Shown: piece by piece, positions 16,422 to 23,418 of the stretch
How the letters are laid out: every line of letters starts with the position of its first letter
How positions within the stretch are numbered: position 1 is the first letter of the stretch
Source: an uncultured Collinsella sp.
Lineage (GTDB): Bacteria; Actinomycetota; Coriobacteriia; Coriobacteriales; Coriobacteriaceae
Reading direction: 5' to 3'
Assembly (NCBI GenBank): GCA_900542085.1
Contig: UQMK01000022.1
Coordinates: 1-32,383 of the forward strand
DNA: 32,383 bases
Made by a program: the position numbers and the translations under genes
The notes under the pieces: model-generated
What the model saw: only the letters and a program-made list of their open reading frames with translations
Told to the model about the DNA's origin: nothing
Databases searched by the model: none

Positions 16422-17359
16422 TGATTTCTCCTGGTGCAAGCCTTTCTGCTGTAGCGATTGTCGGTCCGACAGCGGTCGGAAAAAGCGATGTTGCCGACCG
16501 CCTGGCCGCTCGTCTATCGTCCGAAGTGTTGTCGTGCGACGCGATGCAAATCTATCGCGGCATGGACATCGGTACGGCCAAAATGATGCCCGAGGAGTGC
16601 TCGGCACCTCTGCGCCTTATCGATATCGTGGATCCCGGCGTCGCGTATTCTGCTGCGCTCTACCAGTCGGACGCCCGAGCACATGTCGAGCGTTTGCTTG
16701 GCGAGCAGCGTCTTCCGGTCTTTTGCGGCGGTACGGGCTTGTATCTCAAGGCCGCTCTCGATGAAATGGATTTTCCTTCGGGAGAACTCGAGGACGAACG
16801 CCGCGTGGGCTATCAGGAGCTTGCCGAGCGCATTGGCGAGGAAGCATTGCATGCCTTGCTTGCCGAGCGCGATCCGGAATCTGCTGCCGTGATTCATCCC
16901 CATAACGTGCGTCGTGTGATTCGTGCGCTCGAGATGCACGATGACGGCGTGTCATATGCCCAGCAAAAGTCGAAATTCAGCGTCCCGCGCGAGCGTTATC
17001 ATGCCTTGTGGTTTGGTCTGACGCGTAGCCGTGAAGTGCTCTATGAGCGCATTAACCTGCGTGTCGACCTTATGTTTGAGCAGGGACTGGTTGATGAGGT
17101 CCGTGGCCTTATGGACCAGGGCCTGGGCGATGCACTGACGTCGATGCAGGCAATCGGTTACAAAGAGATTATTGATGCCTTGCGTGGCGCTATTTCCATG
17201 GATGAGGCCCGTGAGCTTATCAAGATGCGTTCACGTCGCTATGCCAAGCGCCAGCTTTCCTGGTTTAAGCGTGACGATCGCATCGTGTGGTTCGATATGG
17301 ACGAGTTTACGATCGATGAGGTCGTTTATGATATCTACCGTCGCATCGAGGCTGCCTAA
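16421..17359 (+). CDS. miaA: tRNA dimethylallyltransferase MiaA
   Basis: 312 residues. MiaA transfers a dimethylallyl group to A37 of tRNAs reading UNN codons. The P-loop GPTAVGKS is at 15-22, followed by SCDAMQIYRGMDIGTAK; the catalytic Asp is kept although the common DSxQ reads DAMQ. RRVIRALE and the zone SMQAIGYKEI complete the family pattern. The start is the ATG overlapping the miaB stop; an earlier in-frame GTG at 16382 would overlap miaB by 40 nt. The stop overlaps the hflX start by 1 nt. Confidence 0.95.
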   Translation: MISPGASLSAVAIVGPTAVGKSDVADRLAARLSSEVLSCDAMQIYRGMDIGTAKMMPEECSAPLRLIDIVDPGVAYSAALYQSDARAHVERLLGEQRLPVFCGGTGLYLKAALDEMDFPSGELEDERRVGYQELAERIGEEALHALLAERDPESAAVIHPHNVRRVIRALEMHDDGVSYAQQKSKFSVPRERYHALWFGLTRSREVLYERINLRVDLMFEQGLVDEVRGLMDQGLGDALTSMQAIGYKEIIDALRGAISMDEARELIKMRSRRYAKRQLSWFKRDDRIVWFDMDEFTIDEVVYDIYRRIEAA

Positions 17360-18648
17360 TGGCTCGTTTTCCTTTGGTCCCCACGGCGCCTGAACCCGAG
17401 CGCGCCATCTTGGTTGGTGTTGAGTGGCGCGATAACGCCTGGCCGCTCGACCGTTCGCTTGACGAGCTCGAGCGTCTGGCCCACACTGCTGGAGCCCAAT
17501 GCGTCGCACGCTTGTCTCAGCGCCTGGTCAAACCCTATCCCAAATCGTTTATCGGCTCCGGCAAGGTCGAGGAGCTGTGCGGTTTGGTGCATCGTATGGA
17601 TGCGGATGTTGTTATCTTCGACGACGACCTGACGCCCTCGCAGCAGTCCTATCTTGAGAAAGCCGTGGGCGAACCGGTCAAGATTATTGACCGTACGGCA
17701 TTGATTCTGGATATCTTTGGCCTGCATGCCCAGACTCGTGAGGGCCGCTTGCAGGTGCAGCTGGCACAGTTGCAGTATCTGCTGCCTCGTCTGCGAGGTA
17801 TGTGGAGCCATCTTGCTAAGGAACAGACGCGTGGCGGTATTGGCTCTCGCTTTGGCCAGGGCGAAAGCCAGCTCGAGGTCGACCGTCGCCTAATTCGTAA
17901 TAAGATTGCAGCTCTTCGACGCGAACTGAAACAGGTTGAACAACGTCGTGATGTGCAATCGAAAAGCCGTATTGAATCGCCGGCGTTTCGCGTGGCGTTG
18001 GCTGGCTACACCAATGCCGGCAAGTCGACGTTGCTTAATCGTTTGACGGGATCCACGGTACTTTCGCAGGATAAGCTGTTTGCCACGCTCGATCCTACGA
18101 CGCGCTCGTACCGTTTGCCCGGTGGCCGTGGCATGACGATCACCGATACCGTCGGCTTTATTCAAAAGCTGCCCCATGGCCTGGTCGACGCGTTTAAATC
18201 TACGCTTTCCGAGGTGCTCGGCGCCGATTTGATTCTTAGAGTTGTAGACGCTTCCGATGAGGATTACGAGCGTCAGCTTGAGGCGGTTGATCGTGTCCTT
18301 GACGAGATCGGTGCCGGTGAGCGCTTGACGCTTACCGTGTTCAATAAAATTGATCTGCTCGATAGCGTCGATCGCTTGAGCTTTCGCCGGCGCTATCCCG
18401 AGGCGGTGCTGTTCTCGGCTCAGACGGGTGAGGGTCTTGATGACTTAGTCGACCGTATCGCTCGTGAAGCGGCCGCTACGGATGTGTTGCTCTCGGCCGA
18501 TATTCCGTATCGAGAGGGCGCGTTAATCACGCTCGTGCACGAACAGGGAACCCTCCTGCACGAGGAATACCTCGAGGACGGCGTTCGTATTGTGGCAAAG
18601 CTTCCGGCCCGTATCGCACCACGTCTTGAGCGTTACCGAACGGAATAA
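17359..18648 (+). CDS. hflX: GTPase HflX
   Basis: 429-residue ribosome-associated GTPase that splits stalled or stressed 70S ribosomes. The N-terminal HflX domain holds the glycine-rich stretch around GSGKVEEL. A coiled linker (about 170-210) leads to the G domain, with G1 GYTNAGKS at 216-223, DTVGF as G3 and NKID as G4. It is the last gene of the miaB-miaA-hflX set, a common grouping. Its end overlaps by 16 nt the end of the convergent membrane acyltransferase, with no terminator between them. Confidence 0.95.
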   Translation: MARFPLVPTAPEPERAILVGVEWRDNAWPLDRSLDELERLAHTAGAQCVARLSQRLVKPYPKSFIGSGKVEELCGLVHRMDADVVIFDDDLTPSQQSYLEKAVGEPVKIIDRTALILDIFGLHAQTREGRLQVQLAQLQYLLPRLRGMWSHLAKEQTRGGIGSRFGQGESQLEVDRRLIRNKIAALRRELKQVEQRRDVQSKSRIESPAFRVALAGYTNAGKSTLLNRLTGSTVLSQDKLFATLDPTTRSYRLPGGRGMTITDTVGFIQKLPHGLVDAFKSTLSEVLGADLILRVVDASDEDYERQLEAVDRVLDEIGAGERLTLTVFNKIDLLDSVDRLSFRRRYPEAVLFSAQTGEGLDDLVDRIAREAAATDVLLSADIPYREGALITLVHEQGTLLHEEYLEDGVRIVAKLPARIAPRLERYRTE

Positions 18649-19337
18649 ATCAGCTCCAGTACACCCAAGATAATCGGTTGATGAAGCAGGTAGAATGGCA
18701 GTGCATGGCGTCCGAGGCTTGCGAGCGCCGGGATGGGATTTTCATAGGCCCATGCTGGTGTCTCGCAGCTTGCTTTCTGTGCCGTGCGGGCGGCAAAGAA
18801 GCCTGTGAGATACATAAATAAGAATGGTATGAGCGGATAGTAATCACCGGAGACAAAGTCTGGACCTGGGAAACCCAGCCAAGCTAGATAGGGGATAGGG
18901 TAGACTGCTTTAGGAATGCTCCAGGTACAGGTAAAGAGTATGAGGCAAATCGTTATACCCCATGCTGCCGGCACCCTATCGAGAACCGGGCGCGTGAGTG
19001 CAACAATGGCGGTGCACGCCGCCATGCAGAAAATGATGCCGAAGTTCACCGAGTCATCGACTGAGACGAGCGTCGTTGCGACCCATACGACCAAAGCGGC
19101 AACGGCATATTTGGCGGCTCGCTTGATGTTGTTGCGCGAGAGGGTGCACATCCAGCCGGCAATAAACAAAAATACCCAACTGATGCTGGCACGCCAGATG
19201 TCCTGGAAGATGGTCTGGGTAAACCAAGGCATATTCCAACCATATAGGTAAGCAAGGTCGTAGCAGGCATGAAATCCCGCCATCGACAGCATGGTAAGCC
19301 CGCGAATGGTATCAAAAACCGTGATGCGTTTTTGCAT
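18633..19337 (-). CDS. membrane acyltransferase-like protein (HGSNAT/DUF1624 family)
   Basis: 234 residues, nearly all hydrophobic, with about seven transmembrane helices. It opens with FDTIRGLTMLSMAGFHACYD and has FLFIAGWMCTLSRNN, the pattern of heparan-alpha-glucosaminide N-acetyltransferase catalytic-domain (DUF1624) proteins. Family members move acyl groups across or at the membrane; the bacterial substrate is unknown. Its ATG overlaps the lexA stop by 1 nt (TAATG), so it should be co-transcribed with lexA and induced by DNA damage. The 3' end overlaps hflX on the other strand by 16 nt. Confidence 0.85.
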   Translation of the reverse strand: MQKRITVFDTIRGLTMLSMAGFHACYDLAYLYGWNMPWFTQTIFQDIWRASISWVFLFIAGWMCTLSRNNIKRAAKYAVAALVVWVATTLVSVDDSVNFGIIFCMAACTAIVALTRPVLDRVPAAWGITICLILFTCTWSIPKAVYPIPYLAWLGFPGPDFVSGDYYPLIPFLFMYLTGFFAARTAQKASCETPAWAYENPIPALASLGRHALPFYLLHQPIILGVLELIYSVR

Positions 19338-19981
19338 TACGAAAACCGGCGCATCAAACCGACGACCTTGCCCAGGATTGTGGGATTTGTCGCGTAGATA
19401 GGCTCCATGGTGTCGTTTTCGGGCTGCAGACGAACGCGTCCCTGCTCCTTGTAGAACGTTTTGACCGTTGCAGAGCCATCGATCATGGCCACGACAATCT
19501 CACCATTCATGGCGCTCTTCTGCTCGCGGACGATGATGTAGTCGCCGTTATAGATACCGACGTTAATCATCGAATTGCCGTGGACCTCGAGGATAAAGGA
19601 CCCCTGGTCCGTTGCGATCTCTGTTGGGATAGTAAAGGTGTCCTCGATATTCTGCTCGGCAAGAATAGGAATCCCTGCAGCGACACGGCCTACGAGAGGC
19701 AGCGATACGGTGCCGCGAGGCGCCGTGGGCTCATCGGACTTTGAGATGGAGACGGAAGATCCGTCCTCGTCAAAGAGCTCGAGAGCGCGAGGCTTGGTGG
19801 CATCACGCTTGAGTAGGCCGCGTGCTTCCAGCGCGGAGAGATGAGCATGTACGGTGCTAGGGGAGGAAAGGCCCACGGCCGAAGCCATCTCGCGCACACT
19901 GGGCGGATAGCCCTTCTCCTGCTGATATTCCTTGATGAAGTCGTAAATTTGCTGCTGACGCTTGGTAATTTTGCGAGCCAT
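19337..19981 (-). CDS. lexA: SOS repressor LexA
   Basis: 214 residues. A winged helix-turn-helix (about 1-70, SVREMASAVGLSSPSTVHAH) is followed by the S24 self-cleaving domain. The cleavage pair is A102-G103 in VAAGIPIL, the nucleophile S137 in VHGNSM and the base K174 in ATVKTF, all present, so the protein should respond to RecA. ATG 19981 is chosen because AGAGG lies about 8 nt upstream; ATG 20002 and TTG 20011 are in frame but nearly at the predicted transcription start. Three operator-like sites lie just upstream, which implies autoregulation. Confidence 0.97.
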   Translation of the reverse strand: MARKITKRQQQIYDFIKEYQQEKGYPPSVREMASAVGLSSPSTVHAHLSALEARGLLKRDATKPRALELFDEDGSSVSISKSDEPTAPRGTVSLPLVGRVAAGIPILAEQNIEDTFTIPTEIATDQGSFILEVHGNSMINVGIYNGDYIIVREQKSAMNGEIVVAMIDGSATVKTFYKEQGRVRLQPENDTMEPIYATNPTILGKVVGLMRRFS

Positions 19982-20004
19982 CAGGGATTCCTCTCTACCC
20001 ATAC

Positions 20005-20018
20005 CAAACAAATGTTCT
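20005..20018. promoter_or_regulatory. LexA box 3 (lexA-proximal)
   Basis: CAAAC-AAAT-GTTCT has two mismatches to CGAAC-N4-GTTCG. It overlaps a candidate lexA -10 box (TAGAAC on the - strand, 20014-20019), whose -35 box would be CAGTTG at 20037-20042. The degeneracy predicts weaker binding. Confidence 0.55.
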
Positions 20019-20026
20019 ATTTTTGC

Positions 20027-20054
20027 TTGACAGGAACAACTGTTCGAAGATAAT
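20027..20054 (+). promoter_or_regulatory. promoter of the LysM/YneA-like gene
   Basis: A consensus -35 box TTGACA (20027-20032) is followed after 16 bp by GATAAT (20049-20054). LexA box 2 fills the spacer exactly as in the recA promoter. This is a strong promoter under SOS control. Confidence 0.8.
20033..20046. promoter_or_regulatory. LexA box 2 (central)
   Basis: GGAAC-AACT-GTTCG has one mismatch to the SOS consensus. It lies between the -35 and -10 boxes of the + strand promoter and covers the candidate lexA -35 box, so one site can repress both directions. Confidence 0.85.
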
Positions 20055-20060
20055 AATAAC

Positions 20061-20074
20061 CGAACACTCGTTCC
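20061..20074. promoter_or_regulatory. LexA box 1 (LysM-gene-proximal)
   Basis: CGAAC-ACTC-GTTCC has one mismatch to the SOS consensus. It starts at the predicted transcription start of the + strand promoter. Its distance to box 2 is 28 bp, the same as from box 2 to box 3. Confidence 0.85.
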
Positions 20075-20144
20075 CGCGCTAGACTTTTTTGTCCCCGCGG
20101 CTTGATAAAACAGTTCTCGTCAAAACAAACGAGAGGAGAACAGA

Positions 20145-20594
20145 ATGAACGCAGCGGATATGGTCCAGGGAAACCTTGCCCTTAAGCTCGAGGCGCCCGC
20201 CTCGCCTGCCTTCACGGTTGTGAAGGGTGGACGCTCCCATTTTCAGGCCGTGGCCACTAAACCCGTTCGCACCCAGCGTGCGGCCGCTGCTTCGGCTCCT
20301 GTTGCCCTGAAGGCCTCGACGATTGTTGCTGTTGCTGTAGCGTTCACCCTGTTCTTTGTGCTCGCCACGTCAGTCTTTTCTGCTCGTCACGCAGCATATG
20401 CCGATTCCGTAGCCAACGTCACCTACGAAACGGTTCGTGTGCAGTCCGGCGATTCTCTGTGGTCGCTTGCCCAGGAGCATCCCATCGATGGCCTTTCCAC
20501 GCAGGAGACTTCCGACATGATTCGTAGCGTCAATCACCTCGATCGCAGCTCTCTTGATGCTGGTGCAGTTCTGAAAGTTCCGGCTCGTTCGTAA
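20145..20594 (+). CDS. LysM-domain membrane protein, YneA-like SOS cell-division inhibitor candidate
   Basis: 149 residues. A cytoplasmic Ala/Pro-rich N-terminus precedes one membrane helix (about 58-79) and an extracellular LysM domain (about 94-147, VRVQSGDSLWSLAQ to VLKVPA) that would bind peptidoglycan. In Bacillus, yneA is also divergent from lexA, also has one membrane helix plus LysM, and halts division during the SOS response. Sequence similarity was not measured, so the function is inferred from architecture, divergence and LexA control. ATG 20145 follows GAGAGGAG. It might be co-transcribed with nrdR. Confidence 0.8.
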   Translation: MNAADMVQGNLALKLEAPASPAFTVVKGGRSHFQAVATKPVRTQRAAAASAPVALKASTIVAVAVAFTLFFVLATSVFSARHAAYADSVANVTYETVRVQSGDSLWSLAQEHPIDGLSTQETSDMIRSVNHLDRSSLDAGAVLKVPARS

Positions 20595-20610
20595 GATTTC
20601 CGCTCGGTCG

Positions 20611-20648
20611 CATGGTACCCTTGTTATCGTTTAAGAGGAGGTACCATG
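20611..20648 (+). promoter_or_regulatory. inverted repeat pairing with the nrdR start codon
   Basis: CATGGTACC (20611-20619) is perfectly complementary to GGTACCATG (20640-20648). The last three bases of the right arm are the nrdR ATG, and the 20-nt loop holds the ribosome-binding site GAGGAG. In RNA this hairpin would mask the start codon, suggesting translational control. Confidence 0.6.
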
Positions 20649-21089
20649 CGCTGTCCCAAATGCGGCAAGGCACATACCCGCGTTGTCGATTCCCGTATGC
20701 AGGAGTCGAACAACACTATCAAGCGCCGTCGTGAATGTTGTTCGTGCAATTATCGTTTTACGACGTTCGAGCGCTGCGAAGATCCCATCGAGGTCATCAA
20801 ATCCGACGGTTCAAAGCAGCGGTTCGATCGCAACAAGCTGCTGGTCGGCCTGATGCGCGCCACGATCAAGCGTGATATCGACACGAAAAAGCTCAACGAG
20901 ATCATCGATGATATCGAGGTGGAGCTGCGTTCCCGTACGCTGACGGCTGTAACGTCCCACGAACTGGGCGATATGGTGCTTAAGCGCTTGGCCAAGATCG
21001 ACAAGGTTGCCTACATTCGATTTGCCTCGGTCTATCGCGATTTCAAAGACGTCGACGAGTTTTTGCAAGAGCTCGACAAGCTAAGGTGA
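20646..21089 (+). CDS. nrdR: transcriptional repressor NrdR
   Basis: 147 residues. A zinc ribbon (C3, C6, C31, C34, with RRRECCSC and RFTTFE) precedes an ATP-cone domain (about 49-139, VIKSDGSKQRFDRNKL). NrdR senses ATP/dATP and represses ribonucleotide reductase genes. No NrdR box pair was noticed in this window, so its targets lie elsewhere. It is placed between an SOS gene and dut, linking dNTP supply with DNA repair. The start codon lies in an inverted repeat (20611-20648). Confidence 0.96.
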   Translation: MRCPKCGKAHTRVVDSRMQESNNTIKRRRECCSCNYRFTTFERCEDPIEVIKSDGSKQRFDRNKLLVGLMRATIKRDIDTKKLNEIIDDIEVELRSRTLTAVTSHELGDMVLKRLAKIDKVAYIRFASVYRDFKDVDEFLQELDKLR

Positions 21090-21093
21090 TTTC

Positions 21094-21537
21094 ATGTCCA
21101 ACATTACCGTTAACATTAAGCGTCTCGATCCCACGGTCGAGCTTCCCAAATACGCTCATCCCACAGATGCCGGCCTTGACCTCCGCGCCAACGAAGACTG
21201 TACCCTCAAGCCCTTTGAGCGACGTTTGGTCTCCACTGGCTTGGCCATTGCGCTGCCCGATGGCTACGCCGGCTTTGTCCAGCCCCGCAGCGGTCTAGCC
21301 ATTAAGCAGGGCCTGTCTATAGTCAACACGCCCGGTCTCATCGACGCCCACTATCGAGGAGAACTCAAAGTCATCTTAATCAATATGGATCCCACCAACA
21401 ATATCCAGATCAACAAAGGCGACCGCATCGCCCAACTCGTCATCCAAGAAGTCCCCACGGTCAATCTCGTAGAAGTAGAAGAACTAGACGAAACTGATCG
21501 AGGAGCCGGCGGTTTCGGTTCTAGCGGCGTCGCCTAG
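21094..21537 (+). CDS. dut: dUTP diphosphatase
   Basis: 147 residues with the five dUTPase motifs in order: DAGLDLRA, PRSGLAIK, GLIDAHYRGELKV, GDRIAQLVI and the C-terminal RGAGGFGSSG. It hydrolyses dUTP to dUMP, keeping uracil out of DNA and feeding thymidylate synthesis. The active form in this family is a trimer. ATG 21094 is 4 nt after nrdR. The 3' end is followed 35 nt later by a long palindrome. From roughly 21300 on, the codon choice seems richer in A and C at third positions than upstream. Confidence 0.96.
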   Translation: MSNITVNIKRLDPTVELPKYAHPTDAGLDLRANEDCTLKPFERRLVSTGLAIALPDGYAGFVQPRSGLAIKQGLSIVNTPGLIDAHYRGELKVILINMDPTNNIQINKGDRIAQLVIQEVPTVNLVEVEELDETDRGAGGFGSSGVA

Positions 21538-21572
21538 CTCTTTACTTTGCTGAACGGAGCATCGTAATGTTC

Positions 21573-21676
21573 GCTCGCCCCTTGGAGGCCCCTATATATC
21601 ATCCCGTGCTCAAACATTCTCGCTTCGCTGCGAAACTGCGCGCGGGACGATATATAGGGGCCTCCAAGGGGCGAGC
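21573..21676. repeat. long palindrome A: unique 28-bp stem around a conserved loop
   Basis: Arms 21573-21600 and 21649-21676 are perfect 28-bp reverse complements, and after one mismatch five more pairs follow inside. The loop 21607-21642 (beginning TGCTCAAACATTCTCGC and ending GCGAAACTGCGCG) recurs, reverse-complemented, in palindrome B at 21874-21986, whereas the stems are unrelated. It lies 35 nt after the dut stop. No T tract follows, so it is not an ordinary terminator. It may be a 3'-end RNA element or a repeat mobilised as hairpin DNA. Confidence 0.85.
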
Positions 21677-21750
21677 TATGCCTACGTGCTCGCAACCAAT
21701 CATGGTTCCCAATCAAAACCGTTTGCTGTATCTAAAAGCTGTATCCAACT

Positions 21751-21799
21751 AGTAACCCGATGCGACAAAGAGACAACCCCTTTGTCGCATCGGGTTACT
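21751..21799. repeat. perfect 20-bp inverted repeat between palindromes A and B
   Basis: Arms 21751-21770 and 21780-21799 are perfect reverse complements (one contains TGCGACAAAG) around a 9-nt loop. It sits midway between the convergent dut and glycosyltransferase genes and could be a bidirectional terminator, but no T run follows on either strand. Its loop is unrelated to that of A and B. Confidence 0.8.
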
Positions 21800-21873
21800 T
21801 GGATTACTTGTATTTGAGTTCACCTTCGCTGCTTTACTTGAGTAACCGATATATCTGCTGGAATGTACTTGTA

Positions 21874-21986
21874 GCTGTGGCGCAGGCCGCCCACACATAT
21901 CGTTCCACGCGCAGTTTCGCAGCGAGCGAAGCGAAGCGAGAATGTTTGAGCATGGAATGATATGTGTGGGCGGCCTGCGCCACAGC
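21874..21986. repeat. long palindrome B: unique 34-bp stem around the same conserved loop
   Basis: Arms 21874-21907 and 21953-21986 pair over 34 bp with a single G-T mismatch. The 45-nt loop 21908-21952 is the reverse complement of loop A plus 9 extra nt in a GCGAA-type repeat. It lies 13 nt past the stop of the - strand glycosyltransferase. Relative to that gene the loop reads in the same direction as loop A does relative to dut. Confidence 0.85.
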
Positions 21987-21999
21987 GGACTTTAAGACG

Positions 22000-23301
22000 C
22001 TAGCGGATATGCGCGGGTTTTTCGCCCCAGTAGAAGCGGCAGAAGGCTCGTTTGCGCTTTTGGGGCTTGCCTGCAAGCTCCATGGTTGCGATGGCGATGT
22101 CCTCGGCTGCGCGTGGGCGGCGAAGGACTTCGCCATTGATGAGCAGTGCCTTGAGCGACTCGGGATGATCGTGGAGATGGCGAAGCGTCACGATGAGCTC
22201 GCGTGCGGTGGTGACATGCATGCTGGCGCCCATGCCGGTGAGCATGGTGGTGTTGGCCTTTTCTTGGCCATAGGACTTGCCCAGCAGAATCATTGGTAGG
22301 TGTGCGCACAGGCATTCGGTAACAGTGAGTCCGCCCGATTTGAGAATTGCCAGGTCACAGCCGTGCATAAGCGCTGCCATGTCATCGACGTAGTCAAGAA
22401 CCGTGACGTTCTCGAGTTTCATGGCATCGAAGAGCGTTTTGAGACGGGTGGCATATTCGCCATCCTTGCCCGGCAAAAAGACAAAGTGCATGTCCTCGAA
22501 GCTGCGTAGGAAGGGGAGGGTGTGGTCCATCGCCGCGCGAAAGCGAACGTACGGTTGCGGTAAGCTGGCACCAGCCATTACCAGCACAATGGTCTTGTTG
22601 GTGGGGAGATTGAACTTCTTTAGCTCTTCCTCACGATTGTAATCCGTATCGAACCCGGCGCGAATGGGGATGCCTGTAATGCGGATCTTTGCCTCGGGAA
22701 CCTTGCGGGGGCGGAGTGTTTCGGCCATAAACTCATTTGCCACGCAGAATAGGTCGGTGTCCTTATGGGGCCACCAGCCCTCGACCTCGTAATCGGTCGG
22801 TACGCAAATGACGGGATAATCGATGCCCGTAATGATGCGCGCGCCGACGGCGACGTTGGCTGCCGTGATGTGCGTGGCGACCACGGCAATGGGCCTACGA
22901 GTCCGAACGTACTCGTAAAATGCGGGGAACATGATGCGCGACCATGCCGTGCCACCGCCCCAAAGCAGGTGTCCGGTAAGGGTATAACGCCAGGTCAAGT
23001 CATAAATTGGGCGCGTGGCGCCGGTAAACGAGGCGGCCGTTTTGTTGCCGTCGAATTTTATGCGTCCAAAATCGAGGATATCGAGCACTTCAATCTCAAC
23101 ATCCTCGGGGATGCCATTGGTGCCGCGGATAAGGTCGAATGCCTGCGCAATCGCATTTGCGGCGGCCTTGTGGCCCGAGCCGACCGAGGCGTGCACGATG
23201 GTCACGAGAGGTTTTTGCTGAGCCAAGAGCGTGGTTTGTTCCGATTGGGGAGTGCTGTGTGTGAGCAGGGGAGCGTCGTCGCGCGTCTGCGTTTGATCCA
23301 T
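22000..23301 (-). CDS. MGDG synthase/UgtP-like glycosyltransferase (GT28)
   Basis: 433 residues. After a low-complexity N-terminus (about 1-30), the MGDG-synthase N-terminal domain opens with IVHASVGSGHKAAANAIAQA. The GT-B C-terminal nucleotide-sugar site includes VMAGASLPQPY-type and LKSGGLTVTECLCAHLPMIL. Relatives add hexoses to diacylglycerol (UgtP, MGD1), giving membrane glycolipids and lipoteichoic-acid anchors. Substrate and sugar cannot be read from sequence. It is divergent from trxB and convergent with dut; palindrome B stands directly behind its stop. Confidence 0.88.
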   Translation of the reverse strand: MDQTQTRDDAPLLTHSTPQSEQTTLLAQQKPLVTIVHASVGSGHKAAANAIAQAFDLIRGTNGIPEDVEIEVLDILDFGRIKFDGNKTAASFTGATRPIYDLTWRYTLTGHLLWGGGTAWSRIMFPAFYEYVRTRRPIAVVATHITAANVAVGARIITGIDYPVICVPTDYEVEGWWPHKDTDLFCVANEFMAETLRPRKVPEAKIRITGIPIRAGFDTDYNREEELKKFNLPTNKTIVLVMAGASLPQPYVRFRAAMDHTLPFLRSFEDMHFVFLPGKDGEYATRLKTLFDAMKLENVTVLDYVDDMAALMHGCDLAILKSGGLTVTECLCAHLPMILLGKSYGQEKANTTMLTGMGASMHVTTARELIVTLRHLHDHPESLKALLINGEVLRRPRAAEDIAIATMELAGKPQKRKRAFCRFYWGEKPAHIR

Positions 23302-23418
23302 CGATAACTCCCCTTCATCTTAGTTTCGCAAGGAATCATTGTAGTGCATGAGTGTCACGTTCGTCTAAATTTGGGTATGAGCGCAAAGAACGCCAATCTT
23401 TCGACAGGAGGTCTCTTC

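Noticed and set aside
21534..21960. Short open frames (about 60-70 codons) across the palindromes
   Set aside because: They read through the hairpin arms and loops on both strands, and share words only because the loop is repeated; no ribosome-binding sites.
21573..21986. Insertion sequence or MITE with terminal inverted repeats
   Set aside because: The arms of the two elements do not resemble each other, and no target-site duplication or transposase is seen.
21567..21990. CRISPR-like array suggested by repeated sequence
   Set aside because: There are only two copies of the shared segment, in opposite orientation, each enclosed by its own palindromic arms; there is no regular spacer pattern.
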